A stretch of DNA of 64,000 bases from contig JAIXMO010000025.1 of NCBI GenBank assembly GCA_025677825.1, forward strand, positions 310,001 to 374,000, written 5' to 3'. The DNA is from Helicostylum pulchrum (taxonomy: Eukaryota; Mucoromycota; Mucoromycetes; Mucorales; Mucoraceae). Under the pieces are notes generated by a model. The model ran no database searches, was not told the DNA's origin, and was given only the letters and a program-made list of their open reading frames with translations. This document shows, piece after piece, positions 11,110 to 22,802 of this stretch. Every line of letters begins with the position of its first letter. Within the stretch, counting starts at the first letter, position 1. A program made the position numbers and the translations under genes.

Positions 11110-12988
11110 TTAAAAGTACAAATTTTTGATTAGCTCAGGAGCTACTTCTAGAATGATCATCTTTCCTTGCAACATATGAAGTGTGAGATGGCAATGAACT
11201 GCCCAAACACCTGGGTTATCCTATTAAAAAGAGTAAATATACACATTTTTAAAAAAAAAAATGTTTGTATCAGTAACTTACAGTTAATACGCGAACTTTT
11301 GTCCATCCGCACCCTGTTGTGCCTGGAACGTTCGCTGGGTAAGACATACTGACGTCTTTTAATAGCGGGTTATCAAAACTACGTACGTCTTTGTCCAATG
11401 CGTGTTGATAGTCTCCAGCGCCTTCTGCAATCAAGTAATGAGAGTGTCCGTGAGTGTGCCATGGGTGGTTAACACAGATACCATCTTTATTAACTACATT
11501 TTGGAAAACAAAATCGACAATTTGTCCGTAACTTATAGGATACGTTTGATGTGCTGTTGAAAATCCATCGAAATTGTCCAAGACGCCTACGCTACCTAAC
11601 GATTTATCCAGTACTTGATCCAGTAACGAAGCAGTTGGTGTGCCCCAATATTGATGCACTCTGCCATTGGTTCTAAATCGTGTTGTATTATCAGCTTCTT
11701 TCAACTGCTCCATACTAAGCTTGATAGTAGTTGCTGCAGTTCCTCCAAGAATAGCCACATCTCTTTCCGTTCGAACCAGCGGCTTGACATCGCGCAAAAT
11801 CCAGCCCGGTATATCTTCTTTGGGTAACACATCTTTTGGAAGCGTAGCAATATTCGGTTTTTCCATAATCTTCTTTTTGGAAGGAGACTTGAAGAAGCTG
11901 TCGGTACTATCAAAGAAGTTCTCCATGTACGGTTTTCTAAACATGCTCTTGTTTTCTGTCTTCTTTCTGTTATTGTATCTCAAGTAACCATAGCCGTTGG
12001 GGGTATAACCCTTTGATAGGGCTCTCCATCTAAAGTTAGTAGCGATTGGAAACAGTGTGCCATCAGGGTAATCACCAGTCTTGATCAGCACAGACATACG
12101 TTGACCGGCAGCCATCTCGAGGTACTTTAGTTCATGAGGCTGCACATACTCGCCGTCAATTTCGATTAATGTCATATCATGGTCTTGAATTAAAATTGCA
12201 AGGATACGGAATGTAAGTGATGATATAAATCGGAATCGGTAGACCGTATTGGGCTCTACATCAATCACACTAAACCCCTCGCAATCATGACTGGTATAAT
12301 TTTCGCTGTAAATTGACTTGCCGTTTAATAAAATACTATCTGGACCTAGATCATTTTTAAACTCAGTGCCCAAGTAATACGCTAGTCTGTCATAGCCCGA
12401 TTGATGCCAGTATTCGGACCATTGTAAAATACGTTCTTCATTATAGGTGTAGCCTCCTTCTGTTATTGTCTGATCGGGTTTGGGGTCGGTGGCGGCCAAT
12501 AGATTAGCTTCGTTTTCATATACGATAAAGGGTCCTAGAATAGTATCATCTTGCACACCAACATGGGCGTGATAATAATACGTACCGGTCTGCTGCGATA
12601 CTTGAAAAACTTGAGTGTATGATTGACCGGGAGCAATTGCTAACTGGGTGATATTAGCAACACCATCTGCTACACTGGTACCGTACTGTCTAATACCGTG
12701 GAAATGAACACTTGTAGATTGATTGTTATGAAGTCTACTATTTCTAATTTTGATGCGAACAATATCATCTTTTACTATATGCATAGCAAGAGAGGGAAAT
12801 TCATGGTTGGCGACTAACGACGGATACGAGGTGTGGTGACAGTCAGGGTTAATTGAATCCAAGCTAATGTTCAGTTCGAATGTTCTTTGGGATCCTGTGT
12901 TGGTACGATATTTTCGACCTAAATGACCTACATGAGTGGCTATGACACCATGAATAAGAAAAATAAAGAGTAGACTAAATATGAGCAT
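11110..12988 (-). CDS. Secreted multicopper oxidase (laccase/ascorbate-oxidase-like)
   Basis: Two exons, 12988-11282 and 11220-11110; 605 aa. A hydrophobic signal peptide starts the protein. Three cupredoxin domains carry all four copper motifs: 'HFHG' (about 94), 'YYYHAHVG' (about 139), 'HPWHTHGHSH' (about 520) and 'HCHLTLHMLQGK' near the C-terminus. The His and Cys ligands of the T1 site and the trinuclear centre are intact. A Lys/Ser-rich insertion lies in domain 2 ('FFKSPSKKK'). The residue at the axial T1 position (ten after the Cys) is Lys, where laccases have Leu/Phe and ascorbate oxidases Met. No C-terminal membrane anchor, so a Fet3 ferroxidase role is unlikely. It oxidises phenolic, ascorbate-like or metal substrates with reduction of O2 to water; the substrate is unknown. 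Confidence 0.88.
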
Positions 12989-14399
12989 TGGTTTTATAAA
13001 TATATATATAAAAAAGAGAGAAAAAAAAGTATCAAATGAAGTTTTTCTTTTTCTTTTTATAAAATATTATGCAGTAGTATTTTATTAATTCAAAATGAGA
13101 AATGTGCCTTATTATGGATCAGCATACTTATTTATCGTGTATATAACCTTCTAACGTGTTTTGTTCCTATTTGTAGACACAACTGGAAGGAGAAAAAGAA
13201 AGCAGGTTAATAAAATAAGAGTATATTCCCTCCCATTAAGTGTATTCTCCCTAGTTTTAAAGTTTGCTCAAAAATTTGAAATAGAAAGAGTATGAATTTT
13301 TTTAAGTTTGGAGTCTTTAGAATTAATCAGGAGTAATAGGTAAAAAAGGAAGGACATGCTGCTTCCTTGATATTTCTTACTGGAGCACTCTTTCTTATTA
13401 TCCAAAGATATCTTTATAGCGAGATATATTTAACCTTGCTCTATTTTTGAAATAAGCATGTTTTACCGTTTATTCCCCCCCCCCCCCCCCCTCAGACCTC
13501 TTCTTTTTCTTTTCTTTTTAAATAAAATTTGATATCTCACTCTTTACGGCAAACCTACTGAACACAGATTTTTAAATGTGACGGTATAATATTTTTAATT
13601 GTTGCATTATGTCGGTCTACATCTGCGCCTTTTTTTTTTTCTGTTAGAGAAAGTTTGCAGCAAAGGGATAGAAGGTTTTTATGCTTTAAGGGAGGATATA
13701 AAAATCAAAAAAAATAGAATGTGTGCTTTTCCTTCAAGTAACAAAACACTCGACATTAAACTTTAACTAATTTATCGATAATAAAGCTAACCAGAGAATC
13801 AGTTTTTTTTTTTTAAAAAAAAAAGGACTTGATAGTAAATAAGCATATTCGATACCCTTCTTTTTTTTAGAGCCATTTTAAAGTTTAATCAAAAGGATTG
13901 GCCACAGTTATATTATATGAATAGCTGAAAAGAGCCGTTTTTTTTTGTTCTATTCTATGCGTTACAAAAGCCATAAATGAACTTTTGGTATACTTCGTTT
14001 ATGCACTGCGTCACTGCCACCGAAAAAAAAAAGATACATAATCCCTTTCATCCCCTTTTTTTTTTCTCCACAAGTTTTTGACGGACATGCAAATACGCTT
14101 TTTTATATTATTTTACAGCTGTATCACAATAGTTGGGATTTGTAAGAAGGTTTTCAAAAAGTATATTTAGTCATCTGCGTGTATTGTACTTTATGTAAAG
14201 TATATATGGTTAATGCATCACATGATTAATTACAGGCGTACAATGACATCAATAACTTTACACATATTTTTTTTTTCGTAGATACCAATCTTGTTTAAAT
14301 CGCCGCAATCGAGTAAAATAGAGATGCTTTTTCCCCCGCACTTTTATTACTCACAACGTTTTTTTCTCTTGTTTCTTTTTTTTTTATACATAACCAAAT
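12989..14399. other. Divergent intergenic region with a 17-C run
   Basis: A 1.4-kb spacer between the 5' ends of the multicopper oxidase and PRO2. It includes a TATA-like element for the oxidase near 13058, an exceptional C run at 13475-13491, and a T-tract/A-tract pair at 13803-13824 able to fold on itself. No gene seen. Confidence 0.5.
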
Positions 14400-15976
14400 A
14401 TGTCTGTACTCGAAACTGCCCGTGCTGCTCGTCTTGCCTCTGTTAACCTCCAGTCTGTCACTAACGAGCAAAAGAATGAAGCTCTTTTAAGAATTAAGCA
14501 AGTCTTAAGTGAACGTAGAGAAGAAATTTTTAAAGCCAATGACCAAGACAAAAAGGTAAAAGAGAAAAAAAAAAAAGTTGTTGTGGGGGTTTTTTGCACG
14601 GTTATACTTAACAATACGTAAATAGATTGCTGAAGATTTAGTAAAATCTGGTAAACTTTCTAGTTCTCTCTTTAAGCGTTTAGATATTTGTCAAGGTGAT
14701 AAATTTGATGATATTTTATCTGGTGTAAGTGATATTACTCAATTACCTGATCCAACCAAGAAGGTGACTATGGCAACAAAGTTGGAAGATGGATTAGAGT
14801 TGTACCGTTTAACTGTACCCGTTGGTGTTCTTTTAACTATTTTCGAAGCTCGCCCTGAGGTCGTGGTAAACATCTCTTGTTTGGCTCTCAAGTCTGGTAA
14901 TGCAGTTATTTTGAAGGGCGGTAAGGAGGCTACACACACCAACGCTGCCTTGGCTCGTGTAATCCAAGATGCACTTGCTAGTTTGCCCAAATCTAATGGT
15001 ATCCCCAAAGAAGCCGTTCAAATTGTTGAAACACGTGAAGATATTAGTGCCTTGTTGGATTTAGATCGTTATATTGATTTGGTTGTACCCAGAGGTAGTA
15101 ATAGTTTGGTAAAGCATATTCAAAATAACACTAGGTAAGGTTTTTGTCATACAAAAAAGTGAATCGGGTACTGTGTTTACCTAACTTTTTTTTTTCCTGG
15201 TTATAGAATCCCTGTTCTTGGTCATGCTGATGGTATTTGTTCCGTTTATGTTGATAAGGAAGCTGATATTGAAAAGGCAGTCAAGATTGTGGTTGATTCC
15301 AAGGTAAGCTTTTCTTTATACTAGGGGTTTCTTTTTGTGAATAGACTTTCTAATTATTTTTGATATATAGACAAACTATACTGCTGCTTGTAACTCAGCC
15401 GAGACTTTATTAGTTAATGAATCCTTGTTGAGCAATGGATCCTTTGTTAAGGTCGCTTCTGGTCTCTTAAACGCTGGCGTCACACTCAAGTGTGAAGAAA
15501 ACGTCCGTACCTTCTTATTGAGCTCAGACGCCATTTCTCAAGAATTAAAAGATACCAAGATTGAAAAGGCAGTTGAAGAAGATTTCTCTACTGAGTTCTT
15601 GGATTTGATCATGGCCGTAAAGACAGTCTCTGACGTTGAAGGAGCTATTGTACATATTAACGAACATGGATCCAAGCATACCGATGCTATTGTTACCGAG
15701 AATAAAGAAACAGCAGAGTATTTCATGACTCGTGTTGATGCTGCTGGTTGTTATTGGAACGCAAGTACTCGTTTTGCTGATGGATTCCGTTATGGCTTTG
15801 GCGCTGAGGTTGGTGTAAGTACAAACAAGACACATGCTCGTGGTCCTGTTGGTTTGGAAGGTTTAGTTATTTACAAGTATAAGTTAATCGGTAATGGTGA
15901 TGGTGCTGCTGATTTCGGCTCCGGAAAGAAATCTTTCAAGCACGAGGCTATCTCCCCCTGTGATTACAAAATCTAA
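14400..15976 (+). CDS. PRO2: Gamma-glutamyl phosphate reductase (proline biosynthesis)
   Basis: Four exons: 14400-14555, 14626-15134, 15207-15303 and 15371-15976; 455 aa (yeast Pro2 is 456). The ALDH-fold NADPH domain includes '[15 protein letters not shown]' and '[12 protein letters not shown]'. The catalytic cysteine lies in '[14 protein letters not shown]', at the start of exon 4. The C-terminal block has '[22 protein letters not shown]' split by known insert positions and '[12 protein letters not shown]'. The enzyme reduces gamma-glutamyl phosphate to glutamate-5-semialdehyde, the second step from glutamate to proline, in the cytosol. It is a stand-alone reductase, as in fungi, not the plant/animal P5CS fusion. 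No lesion seen. Confidence 0.96.
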
Positions 15977-17102
15977 ACTAGCATTTGATAATTATACACC
16001 CCAACCCCAAATAAACCTTTCTTTTTTCACACTTTTTGTAATACTGTACAAGGGATACATGATAATAGTAATAACAAAGAATATTGTTACTAAGGAAATA
16101 TTGTTCTCTAAGTATCAGATTGTCACTTACGTAAATATAAATATTTATTAAAATAAGCTGCTAGTTAGAGTTTCGTTTGTTATCATATTATTTTACAATA
16201 CGAGTGAAAGAAAGGAAAAAAAATTTACAGCATAATTGACCATTTAAGCCAAATTGGGGATAATAAAAGAACAGTTGCAGTGAGGCAGCCTCTCTTGACT
16301 TTTGATGGGCTCAGAAAAGGCGAGTATCTACGACTTCCGATTATATATTGAAAAGGCAAAACTCTATGCATAACGGCATTATTCAAGAGATTTCACGCCC
16401 ATAAAATATATCCACAGCACCACTGATAAATTGCAACCAATGTTTTGCTTCACATTCCCACTTTAGTATTTCCCTTGGTTACTTCAATCGTCCTATAGCG
16501 TTTAGAAATAACGAGATTATGATAATTTTCTATAAAATATGTATGCAGTAAATATATAGCTGTTTCCGCTAGTTAACATGATTTATAAGCTTATTATGCA
16601 CTTACTATCATTAATTGTCAAAAGAAAAATAGATCTTAAACTTCGATCGGAACACACTGTGAACCCCAATCTAAACACTTTTTGAAATTAATATAGAGCA
16701 TTTTATTTAAGGAGAATTCTTGATACACGTATTTTATGCGCTCACCGATCTTGGTTTTATCGGTATAAAAAGGAATCTCGTATGAATCAAGTACAATAAA
16801 GATGATTAACTAACGAGTATACAAAACAAACAGTAGTATAAATACGTCATGATGAGTAAATATATCATATGAGTAGAGGGGTCTATCTTTTTCTTTTTCT
16901 TCAGATTAATTTTTTTTTTATTTTATGTTTTTTTTTTCGTGTTTCTGCTTTCGTTCTGCTTTATGTTCTTACAAACCGATACGGTTCCTCTTGGAGTAAT
17001 GGCCACCCGTAAAGTTAAATAAGAAGTAATACGGAACACTTTTTAATCGACCGTGTAATTTGACCATGTATCAAGATTTCCCCTTTACTTTCTTTAATAC
17101 AG
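15977..17102. other. Intergenic, no gene seen
   Basis: AT-rich, with no recognised coding or structural RNA feature. It begins a 3.7-kb gene-poor block. Confidence 0.45.
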
Positions 17103-17365
17103 GTTGGCGAGGATAATGATCAGAACACTACCAACAACTACATAAATTATGGTAACTTTAGAAGTCAGGGACCAAATAGTGTCACCATCAACATGCACCG
17201 TAAGTTAAATATAAAAATCTTGTAATTAATTACTACTTAAACTATATTTCTCTAAACATCGGTGTAGACGAAGATAATATAAGTGTAGAAGAGGTGGCGA
17301 TGAATCTGATAGTAGCTGTAAATCAAAAGTCTATCATCCGTGAAGAACAAGAACATACAGTGTAA
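17103..17365 (+). pseudogene. Relic of a small lineage-specific gene
   Basis: Two plausible coding exons, 17103-17199 and 17268-17365, join in frame across a 68-nt GTAAGT...TGTAG intron. They read an Asn/Thr-rich piece ('NNYINYGNFRSQGPNSVTIN') followed by 'HEDNISVEEVAMNLIVAV' and a stop. I could not find a convincing first exon; the nearest ATG exon gives an immediate stop. It may be a complete small gene with an unplaced start or, more likely, a remnant. Function unknown. Confidence 0.35.
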
Positions 17366-17613
17366 ACAGTTTTCACGGAGATGTTACTACGGTAGACTAA
17401 TCATTTGGTTGACTATAGCTAAAAACTGTTCGTTATATAAAATGGATCATACTGCCAAGCACTTCTAGTATGGTATTGTTGGCTAGTTTTTCTCTATGTA
17501 CGACATCATCTGAATTGTGTTTGATCCCAAACATGTTCTTGTGGATATCTCACTTGAAGGTAATATCTAATAATTATTATATATGTATTTCATATTTAAA
17601 AAAGAAAAAATAG

Positions 17614-17739
17614 GATATTACTGTAACTACCGCTCGTAATGTTGAGAGTTGCGAGTTGGCTAAAGCCAAAGGAAAAAGAAATTGGAAGATGTTGTCCCTG
17701 AGTCCTGGTCTTGCCATGGTACCTGTACCTTCAAAATGA
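17614..17739 (+). pseudogene. Short coding relic downstream of the previous fragment
   Basis: A 42-codon frame preceded by an 'AATAG' acceptor, ending at TGA 17737-17739, with text such as 'TARNVESCELAKAKGKRN'. It is too short to identify. It may be the last exon of the same decayed locus. It ends just before a dispersed repeat. Confidence 0.25.
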
Positions 17740-17746
17740 TGAATAT

Positions 17747-17868
17747 GATGCAGTATAAACCAAATAAAGTGAACGTAAAGATACCTTTTAGTCCTATATA
17801 TCATAGCTAGTAGTTCTTAAATGCATTGCTATGCGGTATTCCAATAAATAACTGTACTATTTTAATTG
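17747..17868 (+). repeat. Dispersed repeat R1, copy 1
   Basis: About 120 bp that recur at 48821-48949 in the same orientation, with shared blocks such as 'CCAAATAAAGTGAACG', 'TATATCATAGCTA' and 'GGTATTCCAA' / 'GGCATTCCAA'. I estimate about 80 percent identity by eye. In this copy R1 abuts the fold-back element R2. Confidence 0.65.
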
Positions 17869-19075
17869 AGAACAATAAAATTTTTAATAGAATTTAGACA
17901 AAATGATTCTAATGTTTGAGCTCTTGTAGAAAAAGATCCACCGCCTATTTTTTTGTACAATAACTTGGGTGAGTTCAAGAAGTATTGAAAGTATTACAAT
18001 ACATTATTTTTCATTCATTATCATCTTAAAAACGCGTCTTTTTAAGTAAAGGTTTAGAAGTAACTTCTAAAAAAAATCACTTTTACAGCGGTCGAGATAA
18101 GGAGTTTTCTTTGTTTAATTAAACATCAGTAAATCATTCTTTTCCACAAGTTACTTAACGAAAGTTAGTCTTTAAGAAGTTGTATTTAATAATAAAATTG
18201 AAAACCGCTTATTGTTTTATATTTTTCTTCAGTCGATCATTTTTGATTATTTTGGTTATTTCGGGGGGTCAACCTCTTTTGTGTTTTTGTGGTTATTTTG
18301 AAATTACTTCCGATCCAATTTGACTTTTTTTGTAAAAAAAAAGCAATTATAATAAAGAGCTCTTTTAGGTGCATTTAATCCATTTAAAATCATATTTTTA
18401 ATAAAAACACTGAACAAGTAATCACTATTTTAAACGTTTTTTTTTCGCTAAAATTTGAGTTAAGCGGTCCTTAAAATAGTGATTTCTTTAAAACGCGTTT
18501 TCTCGCCCAGTTTTGGATGTAGCACTTTTATTTATAAGCATCCAATATATAGTTTTTAAATATCTACATTCAGTGCTATAACCAAACACGGTAATAAAAA
18601 ACTACATTTTATGTAATCGCGACACTCTGAAAATGGCTACATGACGTTGCACTAAAAAAGTGTATTTTTTCACCCAAAAAAAAAACGTCAAAAACAGCGA
18701 TTACTCTTTCAGTTTTTGCATTAAAAGTAGGATTTAAAATGGATTAAAAGTGTCTAAACAAGCTCTATACGATACGTGGTTTTTCCACAAAGAGAAGAAA
18801 ATTGGATCCGGAGTAATTATAAAATAACTACGCAAACACAAAAGGGTTTAACCCTCAAAAATGAAAATCGAAAAGAAAACAAAAAAGGCAGTTTTTAATT
18901 TTTTTTTATCAAAGATATAGTTAAAACAACTATTTTGTATTAAAAACGTAGGGTCCAAAAAGCGTTTCCTGTTTCTTTAAAAAATAAAAACCGACATTTA
19001 TTATCACCGCAGTGATTTCTTATGTGAGCGATTATTTAAAGTCAAGTATCTCAATGAACTTTTTTCTCTAAGCAT
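17869..19075 (+). repeat. Fold-back element R2, copy 1 (about 1.2 kb)
   Basis: Nearly the whole stretch recurs at 54249-55455, and a deleted inverted copy sits at 51436-51710. The middle is a long imperfect inverted repeat: arm 18263-18446 pairs with 18676-18860 around a loop of about 230 nt. Shared palindromes include TTTAGAAGTAACTTCTAAA near 18052 and 'TTAAAAACGCGT'. No ORF of note. It looks like a non-autonomous fold-back transposon or MITE-like element. Terminal inverted repeats and target-site duplications were not established. Confidence 0.75.
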
Positions 19076-19665
19076 TTCTCTTTAGCACCTGTTTATTGTC
19101 TAAAGAAAATAATCGATTACTACTGCCAGTCTTGTCTCTGTTGTTGTTAAAAACGAGAAAACTATTAATAATACGACAATAAATTAAAAAAGGTTAACCC
19201 CTGAATTTAAAGGTGAAGAAACAAAAGTGTTTAGCCGCTTTTTTTTTTGGAGAAAAATTTGGCAGAGGTATAAAGATACGCAGCTACTGTGTACAATAAA
19301 AAGGGGGTGGCTTACATGATAAATAATTAATCGATTTTATGGTTTATTATGTGTCAATTGAAATAGGCTTTATTCCAAAAAAATACACGGAGGATATCTA
19401 AATCACTTAATCTGTGATAAAATAAAAACCGAGACCGGTAATAATTACAAGTAATAAGCTGAACCACAGCAAAGAAAAAAGTATAGGATGTTATTCTTAA
19501 AAGAGGTTTATGGTGTGGTGTATTTAAAAAGGAACACGTAGATGATGAAAGAAAAATCCCTTGTTCGGTTGTTTAAAATCGCTAGGCTTTTCTTGGCGAA
19601 ATAAGAAAACTCGTTGTTTTTGTTTCTTTTCCTTTCTTTTCTTTATATACTTTACAAATAAAACA
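19076..19665. other. Intergenic; promoter of the BAP31-like gene
   Basis: AT-rich, with no gene. The last 60 bp are pyrimidine-rich (TTTTCTTT...), a common fungal leader composition. Confidence 0.45.
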
Positions 19666-20782
19666 ATGGCTATTTATTACTCACTTACGTTTGGTATTCT
19701 CGTCACTGAGGTAGTTTTTTTTTTTGAAAATTTTTTTTTCTCTAGTAGTGGTTGTAACTAATACCTTTTTATTTAGATGATCGCCTTTGGCGTTCTCGTT
19801 GTAAGTAACAAGTGGTTTTTTTTTGGGAAGTTTTGGGTTTGATGTATAAACTTTTTTTTTTATAGCTTCCTTTACCTTCCCGCTGGCGTCATGCTATGCT
19901 CAAGTTTACCTTGGAATCCCCAGCAGTAAAGTATAACCGAGATTGTATATTGATTTGCAGGAATTAAACAAGTATATATATTTTTCCCCCCTTTTTTTTC
20001 TTTTAGATGGCAAAGGCAATGTATTTCTTCAAGATCATATTCGGGTAAAGTATATATTTTTCGGTTTTATAAAAGGGGACTAAAAAACTAAATGTTATCT
20101 ATTAGATTTATTCTCGTTTTATTTATTGGTAAAAAAGAAGAAAAAAGGGAAGAAAATAAGGGCACAATATACTAAACTTTTTTTTTTGAAATGCGTGTAG
20201 ATACCGTCAATCGTCTTCAACGTATTGAATCTGAAGTAGAAGGAGACCAACAACATCATCATGATTTTAGTTATGAGACTAGTATCAAGGCAAAGAAATT
20301 TTATTCTCAAAGAAATCTCTACCTTACTGGCTTTACTCTCTTCTTGTCTTTGTAAGTTATACATGTGTACATATATTTAACCTGCCCAAGAGTATTCACG
20401 TGTTAATTATTTAGGATCTTGGAGAGAACTAGCGCACTTGTATTGACTTTGGTGCAACGTGAAGAAGAATTAAAGAAGGCACAGATTGAGGTATACATTA
20501 TAATTATTAAAAAAAAAGTATGATATAACGTGTTCTAATTGATATATAAAGACTGCTGATGTTACTAAGGGACAACAACATTTAATTAATATGGAAGATG
20601 ATTATAAGCACAAGGTCGATGCATTAAACGTTCAAATCAAGGAATTGAAGCGTCAAAAGCTTGATTTCGATACTTTAAAGAAGCAAAGTGATCAGCAAGC
20701 AAAGGAATATGGTAGATTGGCTGAAGAACATAACAAATTGGAAAGAACTTTGAGTACTTCCGAAGCTAAAAAAGATATTTAA
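19666..20782 (+). CDS. BAP31/Yet-family ER membrane protein
   Basis: Eight small exons: 19666-19710, 19777-19800, 19866-19925, 20007-20044, 20106-20128, 20201-20351, 20415-20490 and 20552-20782; 215 aa. Three N-terminal membrane segments include 'YYSLTFGILVTEM', 'PLPSRWRHAM' on the loop, and 'FILVLFIDTVNRLQRI'. A long coiled coil follows ('VDALNVQIKELKRQK...'). The C-terminus KKDI fits the KKxx COPI retrieval signal of BAP31 and Yet1/3. BAP31-type proteins escort membrane proteins at ER exit; yeast Yet1/Yet3 act with the Opi1-Scs2 complex. The tiny 23- and 24-nt exons are unusual but keep frame and family sequence. Confidence 0.88.
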
Positions 20783-20873
20783 AAAAAAATCAACAAAGAA
20801 ATAAAAAAAAAAAGCATTGTTCATACCTTCCTTCTTTTCTTCTTCTTTTCTTCTTCTTCTGTGTGCACATATA

Positions 20874-22472
20874 ATGTTTATTCGTCCACTTACTTCAGTT
20901 TATAACTTCTTGCTTACTATTGTTATATTCTGGACTGAGTCAGTTGCTCGGTTTATTGTTGTTTTAACACCAAAGTTTATCATCCGTTTAGCTGATTCTA
21001 TTATACAATTGTAACTTTTGTAATGGTCGAATGTCTCATTTATGTTCTAATCTTGTTTCATCCTAGTTTATTTCCGTGGACATCTTATACAGTGAACCCT
21101 TTACAGCATGCAGCGACGTTTAAGGATATGATGAAATATTGGTAACGCATATTTTGTTTTTATTACATGTATAAAAAAAGAAATTAAAAAAAAAAAGGAA
21201 AACGAAAATAGGAAGTATGACTATGAAGAGCATTTTACAGAGACTAGAGACCACTATGTATTATGTATTCATCGTATACCACAAGGACGTAAGAATACAA
21301 AAATAGATTGTATTATTGAATCAGGTACTACCATTGTAAATCACATCAATGATTTTAAAAAGCCTACCAATCACAACGGAAAACCTGTTGTGCTACTCTA
21401 TCACGGCTTAACTTTAACTTCAGAGGTTTGGGTATCGAATATTAAGCACAGACGTAATTTGGCATTGTATTTATCGGATCAAGGGTATGATGTGTGGATG
21501 GGAAACGCTCGCGGTAATAAGTATAGTCAATCTCATTTAACAAAAGACCCAAAGGATGCTGATTTTTGGCAATTTTCAATCAATGAGTTTGCAATGATTG
21601 ATATGCCAGATACAATTGATGTAAACTTTAAAAAGATATACATATATATATATAAATATGTGTGTTTTGTGTACTTATACATTTATAGTATATATTAAAA
21701 GTGACAGGTGCACCCAGCTTAACCTACATTGGATTTTCTCAAGGCACAACACAAGCATTTGCAGGACTTTCAATGGACTTGGAACTAAACAAAACGGTGA
21801 ATTTGTTTATTGCTCTAGCCCCAGCTGCTACACCCAAAGGGTTTTCGCATCCATTATTTGATGGATTTATAAAAGCAGCGCCTACCGTTATTTACAGTTT
21901 ATTGGGTCGCAAGGTCTTTTTAAAACCAGTCTTGTTTTGGCAAAGTGTATTTAGTCCTGCACTATTTGTCAAGATTATTGATGCAGCCGTTGGATTTTTA
22001 TTTGGATGGCATTGTCAAAACATTGATATTGAACAAAAGATTGTTGGGTATCAACATTTGTTTAGTTTAACAAGTGTCAAATCAATTGTGGTAAAGAAAA
22101 AAGCCCACCTCCCCTTCTTCCCCTTTATTTATACTCAGTTTTTGTTCTTTGTAGCATTGGTTTCAAATTATTGGATCAGGTAGGTTTCAAATGTACGATG
22201 AGGGATCAAGTTTTTTTACGCAGACGGTTGATCATTTACCGCCTAAATTCCCTATCAAACAAATAACGACGCCGATCGCTGTGTTTTATGGGTCAGACGA
22301 TACACTTGTGGATTTTGATGTGTTAAAGAATGAGCTGTCTCATCTAGCGTATGTCAAGAATGTTCATGGGTGGGAGCATATGGACTTTTTATGGGCTTCC
22401 AACCTTGAAAAAATGGTGTTTCCGGATATCTTAATGTTACTTGAACATTTTAATTTTAAAACGCGGGGATAA
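20874..22472 (+). CDS. Acid lipase / steryl ester hydrolase (alpha/beta hydrolase)
   Basis: Five exons: 20874-21010, 21067-21141, 21212-21620, 21689-22090 and 22155-22472; 446 aa. An N-terminal hydrophobic segment suggests membrane association, as in yeast Tgl1/Yeh1/Yeh2. Family signatures are 'VVLLYHGLTLTSEVWV' (oxyanion region), 'GYDVWMGNARGNKYS', the nucleophile elbow 'YIGFSQGTT', the Asp loop 'YGSDDTLVD' and the catalytic His in 'HGWEHMDFLW'. Family members hydrolyse steryl esters or triacylglycerol at lipid droplets or lysosomes. The nucleophile elbow is GFSQG instead of the usual GHSQG. The triad Ser, Asp and His are all present. Confidence 0.88.
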
Positions 22473-22768
22473 AAATAACATTTTTTTTTTATGTACCAGT
22501 TAATCGTTAAATATATACGTAGTAGGTCATTACAGCTTCAAATCAGCTACAATGAGATCTGCCTTAATATTTTTTTGTATGTGTATTTGTTTGCAGATTT
22601 TATAATTAGTTTAAATCTTTGATCTAAAAAACGCTTTGATAGTATCGATACATTTATACATAAGAATAAAAAAAAAAATTATAGTTGGAGTAGTTACATT
22701 TTCATTGTTTTGTCGTTATAAAATTTATTTTGATAGTAGGTATTCTGATATAAGAACATTAAAGAATG

Positions 22769-22802
<34 letters not shown>

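Noticed and set aside
9857..12988. Oxidase pair as a secondary-metabolite cluster
   Set aside because: Only two secreted oxidases with no core synthase, transporter or regulator between housekeeping genes.
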